A DNA stretch of 64,000 bases, taken from Paraburkholderia sp. BL9I2N2 (lineage in GTDB: Bacteria; Pseudomonadota; Gammaproteobacteria; Burkholderiales; Burkholderiaceae). The position numbers and the translations under genes were made by a program. Positions 9,149 through 19,209 of the stretch are shown here, piece by piece (within the stretch, counting starts at the first letter, position 1; every line of letters starts with the position of its first letter). The notes under the pieces were generated by a model. That model searched no databases, was not told the origin of the DNA, and was given only the letters and a program-made list of their open reading frames with translations. The stretch lies in NCBI RefSeq assembly GCF_004339745.1, contig NZ_SMGP01000001.1, positions 2,170,001 through 2,234,000 on the forward strand, given 5' to 3'.

Positions 9149-11233
9149 TCAGCCGGTGAACCCGCGGCCCTTCGCCGCCAGTTCCGCGATGCTCGGCGCC
9201 AGTTCCCAGGCGTCGCCGTTCGGCCGCGCCGCATAGCGGCGAATCGCGCGCTCGACGTTGTAGAGGCCCACCGTATCCGCGTACAGCATCGGGCCGCCGC
9301 GATAGAGCGGGAAGCCGTAGCCCGTCAGATAGACCATGTCGATGTCCGACGCCTTCGACGCAATGCCTTCTTCGAGAATCTTCGCGCCTTCGTTCACGAG
9401 CGCGAATACGAGTCGCTCGACGATTTCCTCGTCGGAGATCTTGCGGCGCTCGCTATTGGTTTCCTTCGAGAACGCGACGATCATGTCATCGACCACTTTC
9501 GACGGATACGCGGTGCGGTCGCCCGCCTTGTAGTCGTACCAGCCGCCGCCGGTCTTCTGGCCGAAGCGCCCGGTCTCGCACAGACGGTCGGCGATCTTCG
9601 AGTAGTGCATGTCAGGATGTTCCTGATAGCGGCGCTTGCGGATCGCCCAGCCGATGTCGTTGCCGGCCAGGTCGCTCATGCGGAACGGACCCATCGCGAA
9701 GCCGAACTTCTCGATCGCGCGATCGACCTGCGCGGGCAGCGCGCCTTCTTCGAGCATGAAGAGCGCCTGGCGGATGTACTGCTCGATCATGCGATTGCCG
9801 ATGAAGCCGTCGCACACACCCGAGACCACCGCGGTCTTCCTGATCTTCCTGGCGAGCTTCATGACGGTGGCGAGCACGTCTTTCTCCGTCTCCTTGCCGC
9901 GCACCACTTCGAGCAGCTTCATCACGTTGGCCGGGCTGAAGAAGTGCATGCCGACCACGTCCTGCGGACGCTTCGTGAATGCGGCGATCTTGTCGACGTC
10001 GAGTGTCGACGTGTTCGAGGCGAGGATCGCGCCTTTCTTTGCCACTTCGTCCAGACGCTTGAACACCTGCTCTTTCACGCCGAGTTCTTCGAACACCGCT
10101 TCTACAATCAGGTCGGCGTTCTTCAGGTCATCGTAGGAAAGCGTCGGCGTGATCAGCGCCATGCGCTGTTCGAGCGCCTCGGGCTTGAGCTTGCCCTTCT
10201 TGACGGTCGCTTCGTAGTTCTTGCGGATCGTGGCAAGGCCGCGCTCGAGCGCGTCCTGCTTGGTTTCCAGCAGCGTGACCGGAATGCCCGCGTTGATGAA
10301 GTTCATCGCGATGCCGCCACCCATCGTGCCCGCGCCGATCACGGCCACCTGGCTGATGTCGCGCACCGGCGTGTCCGACGGCACATCGGGAATCTTGCTC
10401 GCCGCGCGTTCGCCGAAGAACGCGTGACGCAGCGCATGGCTTTCCGGCGTCTGCACGAGCGCCATGAAGCATTCGCGTTCGAACGCGAGGCCCTTGTCGA
10501 AGCCGTTCTGCACGCCCGCTTCCACCGCGTCGATACATTTCTGCGGCGCGGGGAAATTCTTCGCGACGGCCGCGACGGTATTGCGCGCGAACTGAATGAA
10601 CCCGGCAGCGTTCGGATGCTCGATCTTACGGTCGCGCACCTTCGGATGCGGGCCTTCTTTCGCGCCGACCTTGCGCGCGAACGCCAGCGCTGCTTCGGCC
10701 AGATCGCCTTGCGCGAGTTCATCGAACAGACCGGAGTCGGCGAGCTTCTCCGACATGACGGGCGCGCCGGAGACGATCATATTGAGCGCCGCTTCGAGAC
10801 CGATGGCGCGCGGCAGACGCTGCGTGCCGCCCGCGCCCGGCAGAATGCCGAGCTTCACTTCCGGCAGCGCGATTTGCGCGCCGGGCGCGGCCACGCGGTA
10901 ATGCGCGCCGAGCGCCAGTTCCAGACCGCCGCCCATCGCGACGCTGTGAATCGCGGCGATCACCGGCTTCGCGCTGCCTTCCACGATCTTGATGACCGTG
11001 GCGAGCGTCGGCTCCTGGGTCGCTTTCGGCGTATTGAATTCGGTGATGTCGGCGCCGCCCGAGAAGGCCTTGCCCGCGCCCGTCAGCACGATGGCCTTGA
11101 TGGCCGGATCGTTCTGCGCGCGCTCGATCCCCTCGACGATACCCGCTCGCGTCGACAGGCCGAGGCCGTTCACGGGAGGATTGTTCAGCGTGATGACGGC
11201 CACGCCGTCATGAGTTGTGTAGTCCACTGCCAT
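9149..11233 (-). CDS. FadB/FadJ-type enoyl-CoA hydratase / 3-hydroxyacyl-CoA dehydrogenase
   Basis: The 694-residue fusion starts with a crotonase domain (oxyanion segments [11 protein letters not shown] and [20 protein letters not shown]), followed by an NAD-binding Rossmann region ([21 protein letters not shown]) and a C-terminal dehydrogenase domain ([17 protein letters not shown], then GFIGNRM). It catalyses hydration and oxidation of trans-2-enoyl-CoA, steps two and three of beta-oxidation. The ATG at 11233 is preceded by GGAGGCAGG at correct spacing, so the in-frame ATG at 11260 is rejected. It sits between the acyl-CoA ligase and the thiolase. No acyl-CoA dehydrogenase is present nearby. 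Confidence 0.92.
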   Translation of the reverse strand: MAVDYTTHDGVAVITLNNPPVNGLGLSTRAGIVEGIERAQNDPAIKAIVLTGAGKAFSGGADITEFNTPKATQEPTLATVIKIVEGSAKPVIAAIHSVAMGGGLELALGAHYRVAAPGAQIALPEVKLGILPGAGGTQRLPRAIGLEAALNMIVSGAPVMSEKLADSGLFDELAQGDLAEAALAFARKVGAKEGPHPKVRDRKIEHPNAAGFIQFARNTVAAVAKNFPAPQKCIDAVEAGVQNGFDKGLAFERECFMALVQTPESHALRHAFFGERAASKIPDVPSDTPVRDISQVAVIGAGTMGGGIAMNFINAGIPVTLLETKQDALERGLATIRKNYEATVKKGKLKPEALEQRMALITPTLSYDDLKNADLIVEAVFEELGVKEQVFKRLDEVAKKGAILASNTSTLDVDKIAAFTKRPQDVVGMHFFSPANVMKLLEVVRGKETEKDVLATVMKLARKIRKTAVVSGVCDGFIGNRMIEQYIRQALFMLEEGALPAQVDRAIEKFGFAMGPFRMSDLAGNDIGWAIRKRRYQEHPDMHYSKIADRLCETGRFGQKTGGGWYDYKAGDRTAYPSKVVDDMIVAFSKETNSERRKISDEEIVERLVFALVNEGAKILEEGIASKASDIDMVYLTGYGFPLYRGGPMLYADTVGLYNVERAIRRYAARPNGDAWELAPSIAELAAKGRGFTG

Positions 11234-11391
11234 CTGCCTGCCTCCATGCGATCCATGCAATACCGCGACGCGTGGGCGCGCCGCCCTTCCGGTTCATCGA
11301 GCCGGATCAGCGATCCGACCCATTGTCTGATTTTCCCGAGGTCAGCAGGCAGAATACACAAAAAAGCACGCTCGTTCAATTCTCGTTCGTT

Positions 11392-13083
<1,692 letters not shown>

Positions 13084-13274
13084 AAAGAGTGGTCTCCTCG
13101 GCTTGATCGTTTCAATTGGTTTTGCAGCTCGGGGGGCGCGCCTCGTCGCGCCATCGGCGAAAAGCGCGAAGCCGGCAAACGATCTGGACAGGATCGGTAC
13201 GTGACAGACGTACGGCCGGCCAGCAGCTCCGCGGGCGCGGACTTACAATATCGGTTAATCCAGAGGCGCTCAAC

Positions 13275-14831
13275 ATGTCGTTTTCCCCAAGCATTGCAGG
13301 GTTATCCGGGCCTTTGACGGCCCTTTCCGACGCGCTCACCACGTTGCACGAGAGCGCGTTCGCACGGCTCGGCAGCGTGTTTCTGACGCGTCTGCCCGCG
13401 GCGCCGCTCAGCGCGCCGTACCTCGTCGGGTTCTCGGCCGAAACCGCCGCACTGCTCGGTCTAGAGCCGGGCCTCGAGAAGGATCCGGGCTTTGCGGAAC
13501 TGTTCTCCGGCAACGTCACGCGCGAGTGGCCGGCCGAGACGCTGCCTTATGCGTCGGTGTATTCCGGGCATCAGTTCGGCGTGTGGGCCGGCCAGCTCGG
13601 CGACGGCCGCGCGCTCGGCCTCGGCGAAGTCGAACACGACGGCCAGCGCTTCGAGTTGCAGCTCAAAGGCGCGGGGCGCACCCCCTATTCGCGCATGGGT
13701 GACGGCCGCGCGGTGTTGCGCTCGTCGATCCGCGAGTATCTGTGTTCGGAGGCGATGCATCACCTCGGCATTCCGACCACGCGCGCGCTGTGCGTGATCG
13801 GCTCCGATCAGCCGGTGCGGCGCGAGACGATCGAAACGGCGGCGGTGGTCACGCGCGTGGCGCCGAGCTTCGTGCGCTTCGGCCACTTCGAGCACTTCTA
13901 TTCGAACGATCGCACCGACGCGCTGCGCGCGCTCGCCGATCACGTGATCGAGCGTTTCTATCCGCATTGCCGCGAAGCCGACGATCCGTATCTCGCGCTG
14001 CTCGACGAAGCGGTCATGTCGACCGCTGACCTGATGGTCGAGTGGCAGGCGGTCGGCTTTTGCCACGGCGTGATGAACACCGACAACATGTCGATACTCG
14101 GCCTCACCATCGACTACGGTCCGTTCGGTTTCATGGACGGCTTCGACGCCGGCTACATCTGCAATCACTCCGATTCGCAAGGCCGTTACGCGTACAAGAT
14201 GCAGCCGCAGATCGCTTACTGGAATCTCTTCTGCCTCGCGCAGGGGCTGTTGCCGCTGCTGGGCGAAAAGCATGAGGAAAGTGTGCGCGGCGACAAGGCG
14301 ATCGAAGACGCGCAGCGCGTGCTCGGCGGCTTCAAGGATCGTTTCGCCCCGGCGCTGGAGCGGCGCATGCGCGCCAAGCTCGGCCTCGAAACCGAACGTG
14401 ACGGTGACGCTTCGCTCGTGAATGGTCTGTTCGAAGTGATGCACGCCAATCGTGCGGATTTCACGCTGACTTTCCGCAACCTGGCGCGCATGTCGAAGCA
14501 CGACGCGAGCGCCGACGCGCCGGTGCGCGACCTGTTTCTCGACCGCGCCGCGTTCGACGCCTGGGCGAACGACTACCGCGCGCGGCTGTCCGAAGAAACA
14601 CGCGACGACGCCGAGCGCGCCATTGCAATGAACCGTGTGAACCCCAAATTCGTACTTCGCAATCATCTGGCGGAGACGGCAATCCGTCACGCGAAAGAGA
14701 AGGATTTTTCCGAAGTGGAACGACTGGCGGCCGTGCTGCGCCGTCCGTTCGACGAACAGCCCGAGCACGAAGCATATGCGGGGCTGCCGCCGGACTGGGC
14801 GAGTTCGCTGGAAGTGAGCTGCTCGTCGTGA
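13275..14831 (+). CDS. selO: protein adenylyltransferase SelO (YdiU family)
   Basis: The 518-residue protein is the bacterial selenoprotein-O pseudokinase, which transfers AMP from ATP to Ser/Thr/Tyr residues and has a role in redox stress. Recognisable segments are [48 protein letters not shown], and the active-site stretch [23 protein letters not shown]. The C-terminus is CSS, matching the redox position that is Sec or Cys in homologues. I chose the ATG at 13275 (MSFSPSIAG); the upstream open frame to 13116 has no family match. It is followed within 100 bp by msrB, another oxidative-stress gene. Confidence 0.93.
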   Translation: MSFSPSIAGLSGPLTALSDALTTLHESAFARLGSVFLTRLPAAPLSAPYLVGFSAETAALLGLEPGLEKDPGFAELFSGNVTREWPAETLPYASVYSGHQFGVWAGQLGDGRALGLGEVEHDGQRFELQLKGAGRTPYSRMGDGRAVLRSSIREYLCSEAMHHLGIPTTRALCVIGSDQPVRRETIETAAVVTRVAPSFVRFGHFEHFYSNDRTDALRALADHVIERFYPHCREADDPYLALLDEAVMSTADLMVEWQAVGFCHGVMNTDNMSILGLTIDYGPFGFMDGFDAGYICNHSDSQGRYAYKMQPQIAYWNLFCLAQGLLPLLGEKHEESVRGDKAIEDAQRVLGGFKDRFAPALERRMRAKLGLETERDGDASLVNGLFEVMHANRADFTLTFRNLARMSKHDASADAPVRDLFLDRAAFDAWANDYRARLSEETRDDAERAIAMNRVNPKFVLRNHLAETAIRHAKEKDFSEVERLAAVLRRPFDEQPEHEAYAGLPPDWASSLEVSCSS

Positions 14832-14924
14832 CGCGCTGAACGCCGTGTGATCGCGCGTGATGAGCCGAATCTGCATGATCATCATGCGTCCCCTCAAAAC
14901 AAGCCCGAGACAGGAACCCCGACC

Positions 14925-15347
14925 ATGAACAAGCCCGACGAACTCAAGACCGACGCCCCCGCCGTGCAGAAAGACGACGCCGAGTGGCGCAAGCAACTCT
15001 CCGACATCGAATATCAGGTGACGCGCCACGCGGCCACCGAGCGCCCATTCACCGGCCGCTATCACGATCACTGGGACCGCGGCATCTATGACTGCGTCTG
15101 TTGCGGCACGCCGCTGTTCGAATCGGACACCAAGTTCGACGCCGGTTGCGGCTGGCCGAGCTACTTCAAGCCGATCGACGGCGAAGTGATCACCGAGAAG
15201 ACCGACCGCTCGCACGGCATGCTGCGTATCGAGGTGGAGTGCAAGAACTGCGGCGCGCATCTGGGCCACGTGTTCGAAGACGGACCCGCGCCGACCGGCC
15301 TGCGGTACTGCATCAATTCAGCTGCGTTACAATTCGAGCCCAAGTAA
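14925..15347 (+). CDS. msrB: peptide-methionine (R)-S-oxide reductase MsrB
   Basis: The 140-residue protein has the full MsrB pattern: two zinc-binding pairs (CVCC and CKNC), the GCGWPSYF substrate loop and the catalytic cysteine in [11 protein letters not shown] near the C-terminus. It reduces methionine-R-sulfoxide in proteins and takes electrons from thioredoxin. I chose the ATG at 14925 (MNKPDELK), preceded by GACAGGAAC; the earlier in-frame start at 14847 adds 26 residues of no family likeness. It follows selO and precedes yciB and bolA on the same strand, which may form one transcription unit apart from the hairpin at 15371. Confidence 0.93.
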   Translation: MNKPDELKTDAPAVQKDDAEWRKQLSDIEYQVTRHAATERPFTGRYHDHWDRGIYDCVCCGTPLFESDTKFDAGCGWPSYFKPIDGEVITEKTDRSHGMLRIEVECKNCGAHLGHVFEDGPAPTGLRYCINSAALQFEPK

Positions 15348-15370
15348 CGCAGCGCGGAGTCCGGCGCGTT

Positions 15371-15409
15371 GCCGGCCGGCGTCTGCGACCATTCAGACGC
15401 GCGCCGGCC
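15371..15409 (+). other. strong hairpin between msrB and yciB
   Basis: GCGTCTG-type arm (15379-15385) pairs with CAGACGC (15394-15400) around an 8-nt loop, and flanking GGCCGGC/GCCGGCC arms extend it. No T-run follows, so this may be a processing or attenuation structure rather than a terminator. Both arms are directly visible. Confidence 0.5.
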
Positions 15410-15514
15410 GCGACACCCTTCATCCAGTTTGCGAACCGGCTGCCCCGACGCTTCGCACCGCGCCCTTATTCTTCGACTCGCTTTCCGCTCACTTTCCGAT
15501 TCCCCGACCAGATA

Positions 15515-16045
15515 ATGAAATTCCTGTTCGATCTGTTCCCGATCATCCTGTTCTTCGTCGCCTTCAAGATTTGGGGCATTTTCACGGCGACGGCAGTGGC
15601 GATCGTCGCCACGCTGGTGCAGATCGCGTGGGTGGCTTTCCGCCACCGCAAGGTCGATCCGATGCTGTGGGTGAGCCTCGGCGTCGTCACCGTGTTCGGC
15701 GGCGCCACGCTCGTGCTGCACAACGACACGTTCATCAAATGGAAGCCGACCGTGCTCTACTGGGCGTTTTCGGTCGCGCTGATCGTCTCGCAACTGGCCT
15801 TCAACAAGAACCTGATCGAAGCGATGATGGGCAAGCAGATCACGCTGCCGCACGCGATCTGGGGCAAGCTGAATGTCGTGTGGGCGGTGTTTTTCGTGCT
15901 GCTCGGGCTGGTCAATCTGTTCGTCGCGTACAACTACACGACCGACCAGTGGGTCAATTTCAAGCTGTTCGGTGCCACCGGGTGCCTGGTGGTGTTCATC
16001 GTCGGGCAGAGTTTGTGGTTGTCGAAGTATATGAAGGAAGAATGA
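15515..16045 (+). CDS. yciB: inner-membrane septation protein A (YciB/IspZ)
   Basis: The 176-residue integral membrane protein is almost entirely hydrophobic, with about five membrane spans, starting [18 protein letters not shown], and it contains the family segment [16 protein letters not shown] and the C-terminal [14 protein letters not shown] stretch. YciB/IspZ proteins act in cell-envelope biogenesis and normal septation; the exact activity is unknown. I chose the ATG at 15515 because the open frame upstream (to 15101) is the out-of-phase shadow of msrB. It is followed after 1 bp by bolA, consistent with translational coupling. Confidence 0.93.
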   Translation: MKFLFDLFPIILFFVAFKIWGIFTATAVAIVATLVQIAWVAFRHRKVDPMLWVSLGVVTVFGGATLVLHNDTFIKWKPTVLYWAFSVALIVSQLAFNKNLIEAMMGKQITLPHAIWGKLNVVWAVFFVLLGLVNLFVAYNYTTDQWVNFKLFGATGCLVVFIVGQSLWLSKYMKEE

Positions 16046-16046
16046 C

Positions 16047-16361
16047 ATGACGAGCGATGTATTCATGCACGCCACCACCGCCGAGCGCGCCGCGTTGATC
16101 GAGGCGCGCCTCGCCGCCGCGCTGGCGCCGGTCACTTCGATCCGGATCACCGACGACAGCGCTCAGCACGCCGGTCACGCCGGCGCCTCCGCCGGCGGTC
16201 ATTTCAGTGTCACGATCGTGGCCGCCGCATTCGCCGGCAAGGCCCGCGTGGCGCGGCATCGCATGGTGTATGATGCGCTGGCCGATGCCATGCAGCGCGG
16301 CATTCACGCCCTTGCCATCACGGCGTATACGCCCGAAGAATTCGCTTTGTTGCCCCGCTAG
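16047..16361 (+). CDS. BolA family protein
   Basis: This 104-residue protein has the BolA helix-turn-helix-like fold pattern: RAALIEARLAAALAP at the start, the HFSVTIVAAAFAGKARVARHRMVYDALADAM core, and ITAYTPEEF at the end. The histidine-rich insert DSAQHAGHAG lies where BolA proteins hold the loop that helps bind a [2Fe-2S] cluster with monothiol glutaredoxin. BolA proteins affect cell shape and iron-sulfur homeostasis. The start overlaps the end of yciB within 1 bp, and a parvulin gene follows after 11 bp, so all three are probably co-transcribed. Confidence 0.88.
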   Translation: MTSDVFMHATTAERAALIEARLAAALAPVTSIRITDDSAQHAGHAGASAGGHFSVTIVAAAFAGKARVARHRMVYDALADAMQRGIHALAITAYTPEEFALLPR

Positions 16362-16372
16362 GAAAATTTTCG

Positions 16373-17152
16373 ATGACCTTGAAGAAAACCCGCCTCTGGG
16401 TATTGCTGGCTGCATTTGCAGCCGCACCTGCATTCGCACAGAACATCGCCGTCGTGAACGGCACGCCGATTCCCAAAGCACGCGCCGACGCGCTGATCGA
16501 CCAACTGGTTCATCAAGGCCAGCAAAATACGCCGCAACTGCAAACGGCCGTGCGCGAAGAACTGGTGAACCGCGAGATCCTGATGCAGGAAGCGCTGCGC
16601 CGCGGCCTGCCGAATCGTCCGGACATCAAGGCGCAAATCGCCGTGGTACAGCAAACCGTCGTGCTGCGCGCGCTGATCGAAGACTTCGTGAAGAACAACA
16701 CACCGAGCGACGCCGAAGTCACCGCGCGTTACAACGCGCTGATCAAGGACGCGGGCGGCAAGGAATATCACCTGCACCACATCCTCGTGGATAACGAACA
16801 GCAGGCGAAGGACCTGATCGCGAAGATCAAGGCCGGCGCAAGCTTCGAGGATCTGGCCAAGCAATTCTCGAAGGACCCGGGATCGGGAAAGAACGGCGGC
16901 GATCTGGACTGGTCGGACCCGAAGGCCTACGTGCCTGAATTCGCGGACGCGGCCACGCATCTGCAGAAAGGCCAGATGACCGACACGCCGGTGCATACGC
17001 AATTCGGCTGGCACATCATCCGTGTCGACGACGTGCGCGACGTCACGCCGCCGCCGCTGGAGCAAGTGCGCCCGCAGATCGTGCAGCAGATCCAGCAGGA
17101 AAAGCTGCAAGCGTTCGAAGAAGGTCTGCGTAAGAACGCCAAGATTCAGTAA
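16373..17152 (+). CDS. periplasmic parvulin-type peptidyl-prolyl isomerase
   Basis: The 259-residue protein has an N-terminal signal peptide (KKTRLWVLLAAFAAAPAFA, cleavage after AFA), a SurA-N-like region, and a PpiC domain with the motifs EYHLHHILVDNEQQAKDL and FGWHIIRVDDVR at about residues 125-220. It catalyses cis-trans isomerisation of prolyl bonds and probably assists outer-membrane or secreted protein folding in the periplasm. It follows bolA by 11 bp and is the last gene of the string before the terminator at 17258. Sequence is close to the PrsA/PpiC single-domain type and lacks the TM anchor of PpiD. Confidence 0.9.
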   Translation: MTLKKTRLWVLLAAFAAAPAFAQNIAVVNGTPIPKARADALIDQLVHQGQQNTPQLQTAVREELVNREILMQEALRRGLPNRPDIKAQIAVVQQTVVLRALIEDFVKNNTPSDAEVTARYNALIKDAGGKEYHLHHILVDNEQQAKDLIAKIKAGASFEDLAKQFSKDPGSGKNGGDLDWSDPKAYVPEFADAATHLQKGQMTDTPVHTQFGWHIIRVDDVRDVTPPPLEQVRPQIVQQIQQEKLQAFEEGLRKNAKIQ

Positions 17153-17199
17153 GCAGGTTTGCCGCTGAAGAGCGAGCGGCTCGCTTCGAGCGGGTACTT

Positions 17200-17230
17200 C
17201 GGTTCTTTTCGGTTCTTTTCGGTTCTTATT
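17200..17230. repeat. tandem 10-bp repeat (cggttctttt)
   Basis: Three adjacent copies of a 10-mer, ggttcttttc at 17201-17210 and 17211-17220 and a variant ggttcttatt at 17221-17230, lie in the spacer after the isomerase gene. Nothing else is visible in 17153-17257. Confidence 0.8.
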
Positions 17231-17257
17231 TGTCAGCGGTCCCGGCTTCTGTTCATG

Positions 17258-17291
17258 GCCCCGTTCAGTCAATGACTGAACGGGGCTTTTT
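17258..17291 (+). terminator. rho-independent terminator after the isomerase gene
   Basis: A perfect 13-bp stem (GCCCCGTTCAGTC / GACTGAACGGGGC) with a 3-nt loop is followed by TTTTT on the plus strand. It separates the msrB-yciB-bolA-isomerase string from the convergent hipA gene. Confidence 0.92.
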
Positions 17292-17315
17292 CATGTCTGG
17301 TCAGGCCGGCGGCAA

Positions 17316-18608
17316 TCACTTGCGCAGCGCCCGGCTCATCTCCGCAAGCGGCATCGCGACAGTCGAGTCGAGCAGCCGGACCTCACCGGCATTCGGCTGC
17401 GCGATCTTCTCGACGCTGCGCCGGGTGTCCGCCACGCGGGTGTCGAGCGTGGCCAGCATGTCATCCAGCAATTTTTCCGAGCCTTTCGGCGCGAGACGAA
17501 GCGCTTCGCCGAATGCGAGCATGTTCTTCCTAGAAATCTGCGCGAACTGCATGGCGTCTCCGACTGGCATGGTGAGGTCGCAGTGTGGCCAACGATCCCG
17601 CTGCTGCGGCTGATAGGTCGGCGTATGGTAGACGACCGTGCTGACCAGGTCGTAAAACGGAGCCAGCATGTAGCCGCGCGGGGTGACGAAGAACGAGAGG
17701 TTTTTCAGATGTGAGTCGGCGTTGCCGATGAGCACATTGAAGATCGCCCATCGGAATACATCGAGACGCGCCACTGCCCGCGTGCTCGTTTTCTCGATGG
17801 CGTCCCTGAGCACCTGCGCCGTGGCGTTCTGATATTTGAAGCTGCGGTCGTAGTTCAACAGTTGCATGGCGTCGACGGTATGCAGCCGCCGCGCCGGCTC
17901 GCTGCTCGTGTCACGGTCGAAGCGATCGATCACGTAGCAGGCCGAAGGCACGCGCATAAAATGCGTAGGCGGTACGCGCACACCCATCGCATGCGCGAGT
18001 TGCATGCAGAAAAATTCGTTGATCGCCGAATGCGGATAGCCCGTGCTTCGCATGTCGGGCTTGAGCAGATGCATGGACGGTTCACTGCCCACGGGCTCAA
18101 AGAGTACGTAATCGGGCGCGTCGCCGCGCAAGGTCAGCAGCAGCTTCTGTTGGGCGCCCGCCGCGGACATGCGTTTGGGCGCCGTGGCGGTGAGCGCATG
18201 CTGCGGCATCGCCTGAATGCGTGCCTCCAGGTTCGCGTACGTCAACGGTTGCAGACCGCTCGGTGCCTCCTGTTCGCCCTCGGCAAGCAGCGTCAAGGCG
18301 CCAGCCGACTCCCGGCCGTAATAGGCAAGCAGACCCCACGCATCGCTCGCATCGACCCTGGCCTCACGAGCGAGCGCACTGCGCATTTCCTCTTCCGGCA
18401 AAAGGTTGTCGAAGAACCATTGCACCGGCCGCTGGCTCGAGCCGTCGACGAAAGGCCGGGCTTCCAGTGGGAAAGCGGGTGAAAGCGCAAACGCGTCCTG
18501 ACGACTCAGCCAATCCTCGTCGTAGGTAAATGACCAGACGCCGCTGTCATCGCTTACGATGCCCACGCGTTGGCCATTCGCATAGGCGACGAGCGTTCTA
18601 GCGGCCAT
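17316..18608 (-). CDS. hipA: HipA-type serine/threonine kinase toxin
   Basis: The 430-residue protein is a full-length HipA kinase. The N-terminal subdomain has the PLEARPFVDG ... FFDNLLPEEEMRSALA segment. The regulatory phosphorylation loop is S148-A-A-G-A-Q-Q-K. The catalytic Asp298 lies in IGNADSHLKN and the metal-binding Asp320 in APFYDLVS. In E. coli HipA phosphorylates glutamyl-tRNA synthetase, halting translation and causing persistence. It overlaps hipB by 11 bp, so the pair is one operon, and ends next to the isomerase terminator. Catalytic residues appear intact, so the toxin should be active. The target in this organism is an inference. Confidence 0.93.
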   Translation of the reverse strand: MAARTLVAYANGQRVGIVSDDSGVWSFTYDEDWLSRQDAFALSPAFPLEARPFVDGSSQRPVQWFFDNLLPEEEMRSALAREARVDASDAWGLLAYYGRESAGALTLLAEGEQEAPSGLQPLTYANLEARIQAMPQHALTATAPKRMSAAGAQQKLLLTLRGDAPDYVLFEPVGSEPSMHLLKPDMRSTGYPHSAINEFFCMQLAHAMGVRVPPTHFMRVPSACYVIDRFDRDTSSEPARRLHTVDAMQLLNYDRSFKYQNATAQVLRDAIEKTSTRAVARLDVFRWAIFNVLIGNADSHLKNLSFFVTPRGYMLAPFYDLVSTVVYHTPTYQPQQRDRWPHCDLTMPVGDAMQFAQISRKNMLAFGEALRLAPKGSEKLLDDMLATLDTRVADTRRSVEKIAQPNAGEVRLLDSTVAMPLAEMSRALRK

Positions 18609-18885
18609 GAGGATTCCGTCGGCGATGGGACGCCTTGGTCGAGACGTCTGCGGGGATGTCTACGGAAACCTGGGCGCGCAGCGTGATACCCAGTTCGCCG
18701 AGCAGGTGCAGCACCTTGCCGATCTGCGCTGTCGGCTTACCTGCCTCGATATGCGTGATGAACTTGGGAGACAGGCCGGTCGCGGTGGCGACGTCGTCGC
18801 GCGTCAGCCCTTGTGCGAGCCGCGATGCCCGCACAAGATCGCCTAAGGCCGTCATATCGCCAATGAAAGTCTCGGATTGCACCAC
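18598..18885 (-). CDS. hipB: HipB-type antitoxin, XRE helix-turn-helix
   Basis: The 95-residue protein has a Cro/C1-type helix-turn-helix (LVRASRLAQGLTRDDVATATGLSPKFITHIEAGK) and a short C-terminal tail. HipB neutralises HipA and represses the operon with HipA as co-repressor. The start is taken as the GTG at 18885, with AGGGG about 8 bp upstream; the first ATG at 18855 is the alternative and would shorten it by 10 residues. The gene overlaps hipA by 11 bp. Upstream lie four matching palindromes that fit HipB binding sites. Confidence 0.9.
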   Translation of the reverse strand: MVQSETFIGDMTALGDLVRASRLAQGLTRDDVATATGLSPKFITHIEAGKPTAQIGKVLHLLGELGITLRAQVSVDIPADVSTKASHRRRNPHGR

Positions 18886-18900
18886 TTTCCGCCCCTGTAT

Positions 18901-19073
18901 GTTCGTACCCGCTCGGGAACATTATGCCACGGGGCGAAGGGGCAGGCTTGATTTCGTACCCGGTCGGGTACCAAATGATGTTTTGGAGGCTTATACGCCT
19001 GTTTCGTACCCGAACGGATACGAAACATAACAATTTGGAGTGTATCGCTCTTCCCGTACCAGATCGGATACGG
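18901..19073 (-). promoter_or_regulatory. hipBA operator array: four palindromes at about 50-bp spacing
   Basis: Four copies of a GTACCCG-NN-CGGGTAC-type dyad lie upstream of hipB: 18905-18920, 18956-18971 (a perfect 7-2-7 palindrome), 19006-19021 (with outer arms that extend to GTTTCGTA ... TACGAAAC) and 19056-19071. Their centres are 51, 50 and 50 bp apart, near five helical turns, so the sites fall on the same face of the DNA. The nearest ends 20 bp from the hipB start. This matches the layout of HipB operators, which are repeated dyads in hipBA promoters. Binding is inferred; no single -10/-35 pair stood out. Confidence 0.85.
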
Positions 19074-19168
19074 ACCAAGGCGTCGACAATCTGCTCACTG
19101 CTGCGAGGGCCGGCGCATGTGCCGCCCGCCTTGCCGGCGCCAAGCGGACTAGACAGCCGTCGGGCCAG

Positions 19169-19199
19169 CAGGCTGCCGTGCCAACTACACGGCAGCCTG
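19169..19199 (-). other. 12-bp hairpin downstream of purL
   Basis: CAGGCTGCCGTG at 19169-19180 pairs perfectly with 19188-19199 around a 7-nt loop, 10 bp after the purL stop. It lacks the T-run of a standard terminator. It may still terminate or protect the transcript. The stretch 19074-19168 holds nothing else I can identify. Confidence 0.6.
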
Positions 19200-19209
19200 T
19201 CTTACATCA

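Noticed and set aside
17200..17230. Considered as a CRISPR-like or phage attachment repeat
   Set aside because: The units are only 10 bp, tandem without spacers, and no integrase or Cas gene is near.
18885..19080. Looked for a clear -10/-35 pair for hipBA
   Set aside because: Several TATAA- and CATAAT-like words occur but none has a convincing -35 at 16-18 bp, so no promoter is called.
19169..19199. Considered as a standard rho-independent terminator of purL
   Set aside because: The stem is perfect but no T-run follows on the minus strand, so it is recorded as a hairpin only.
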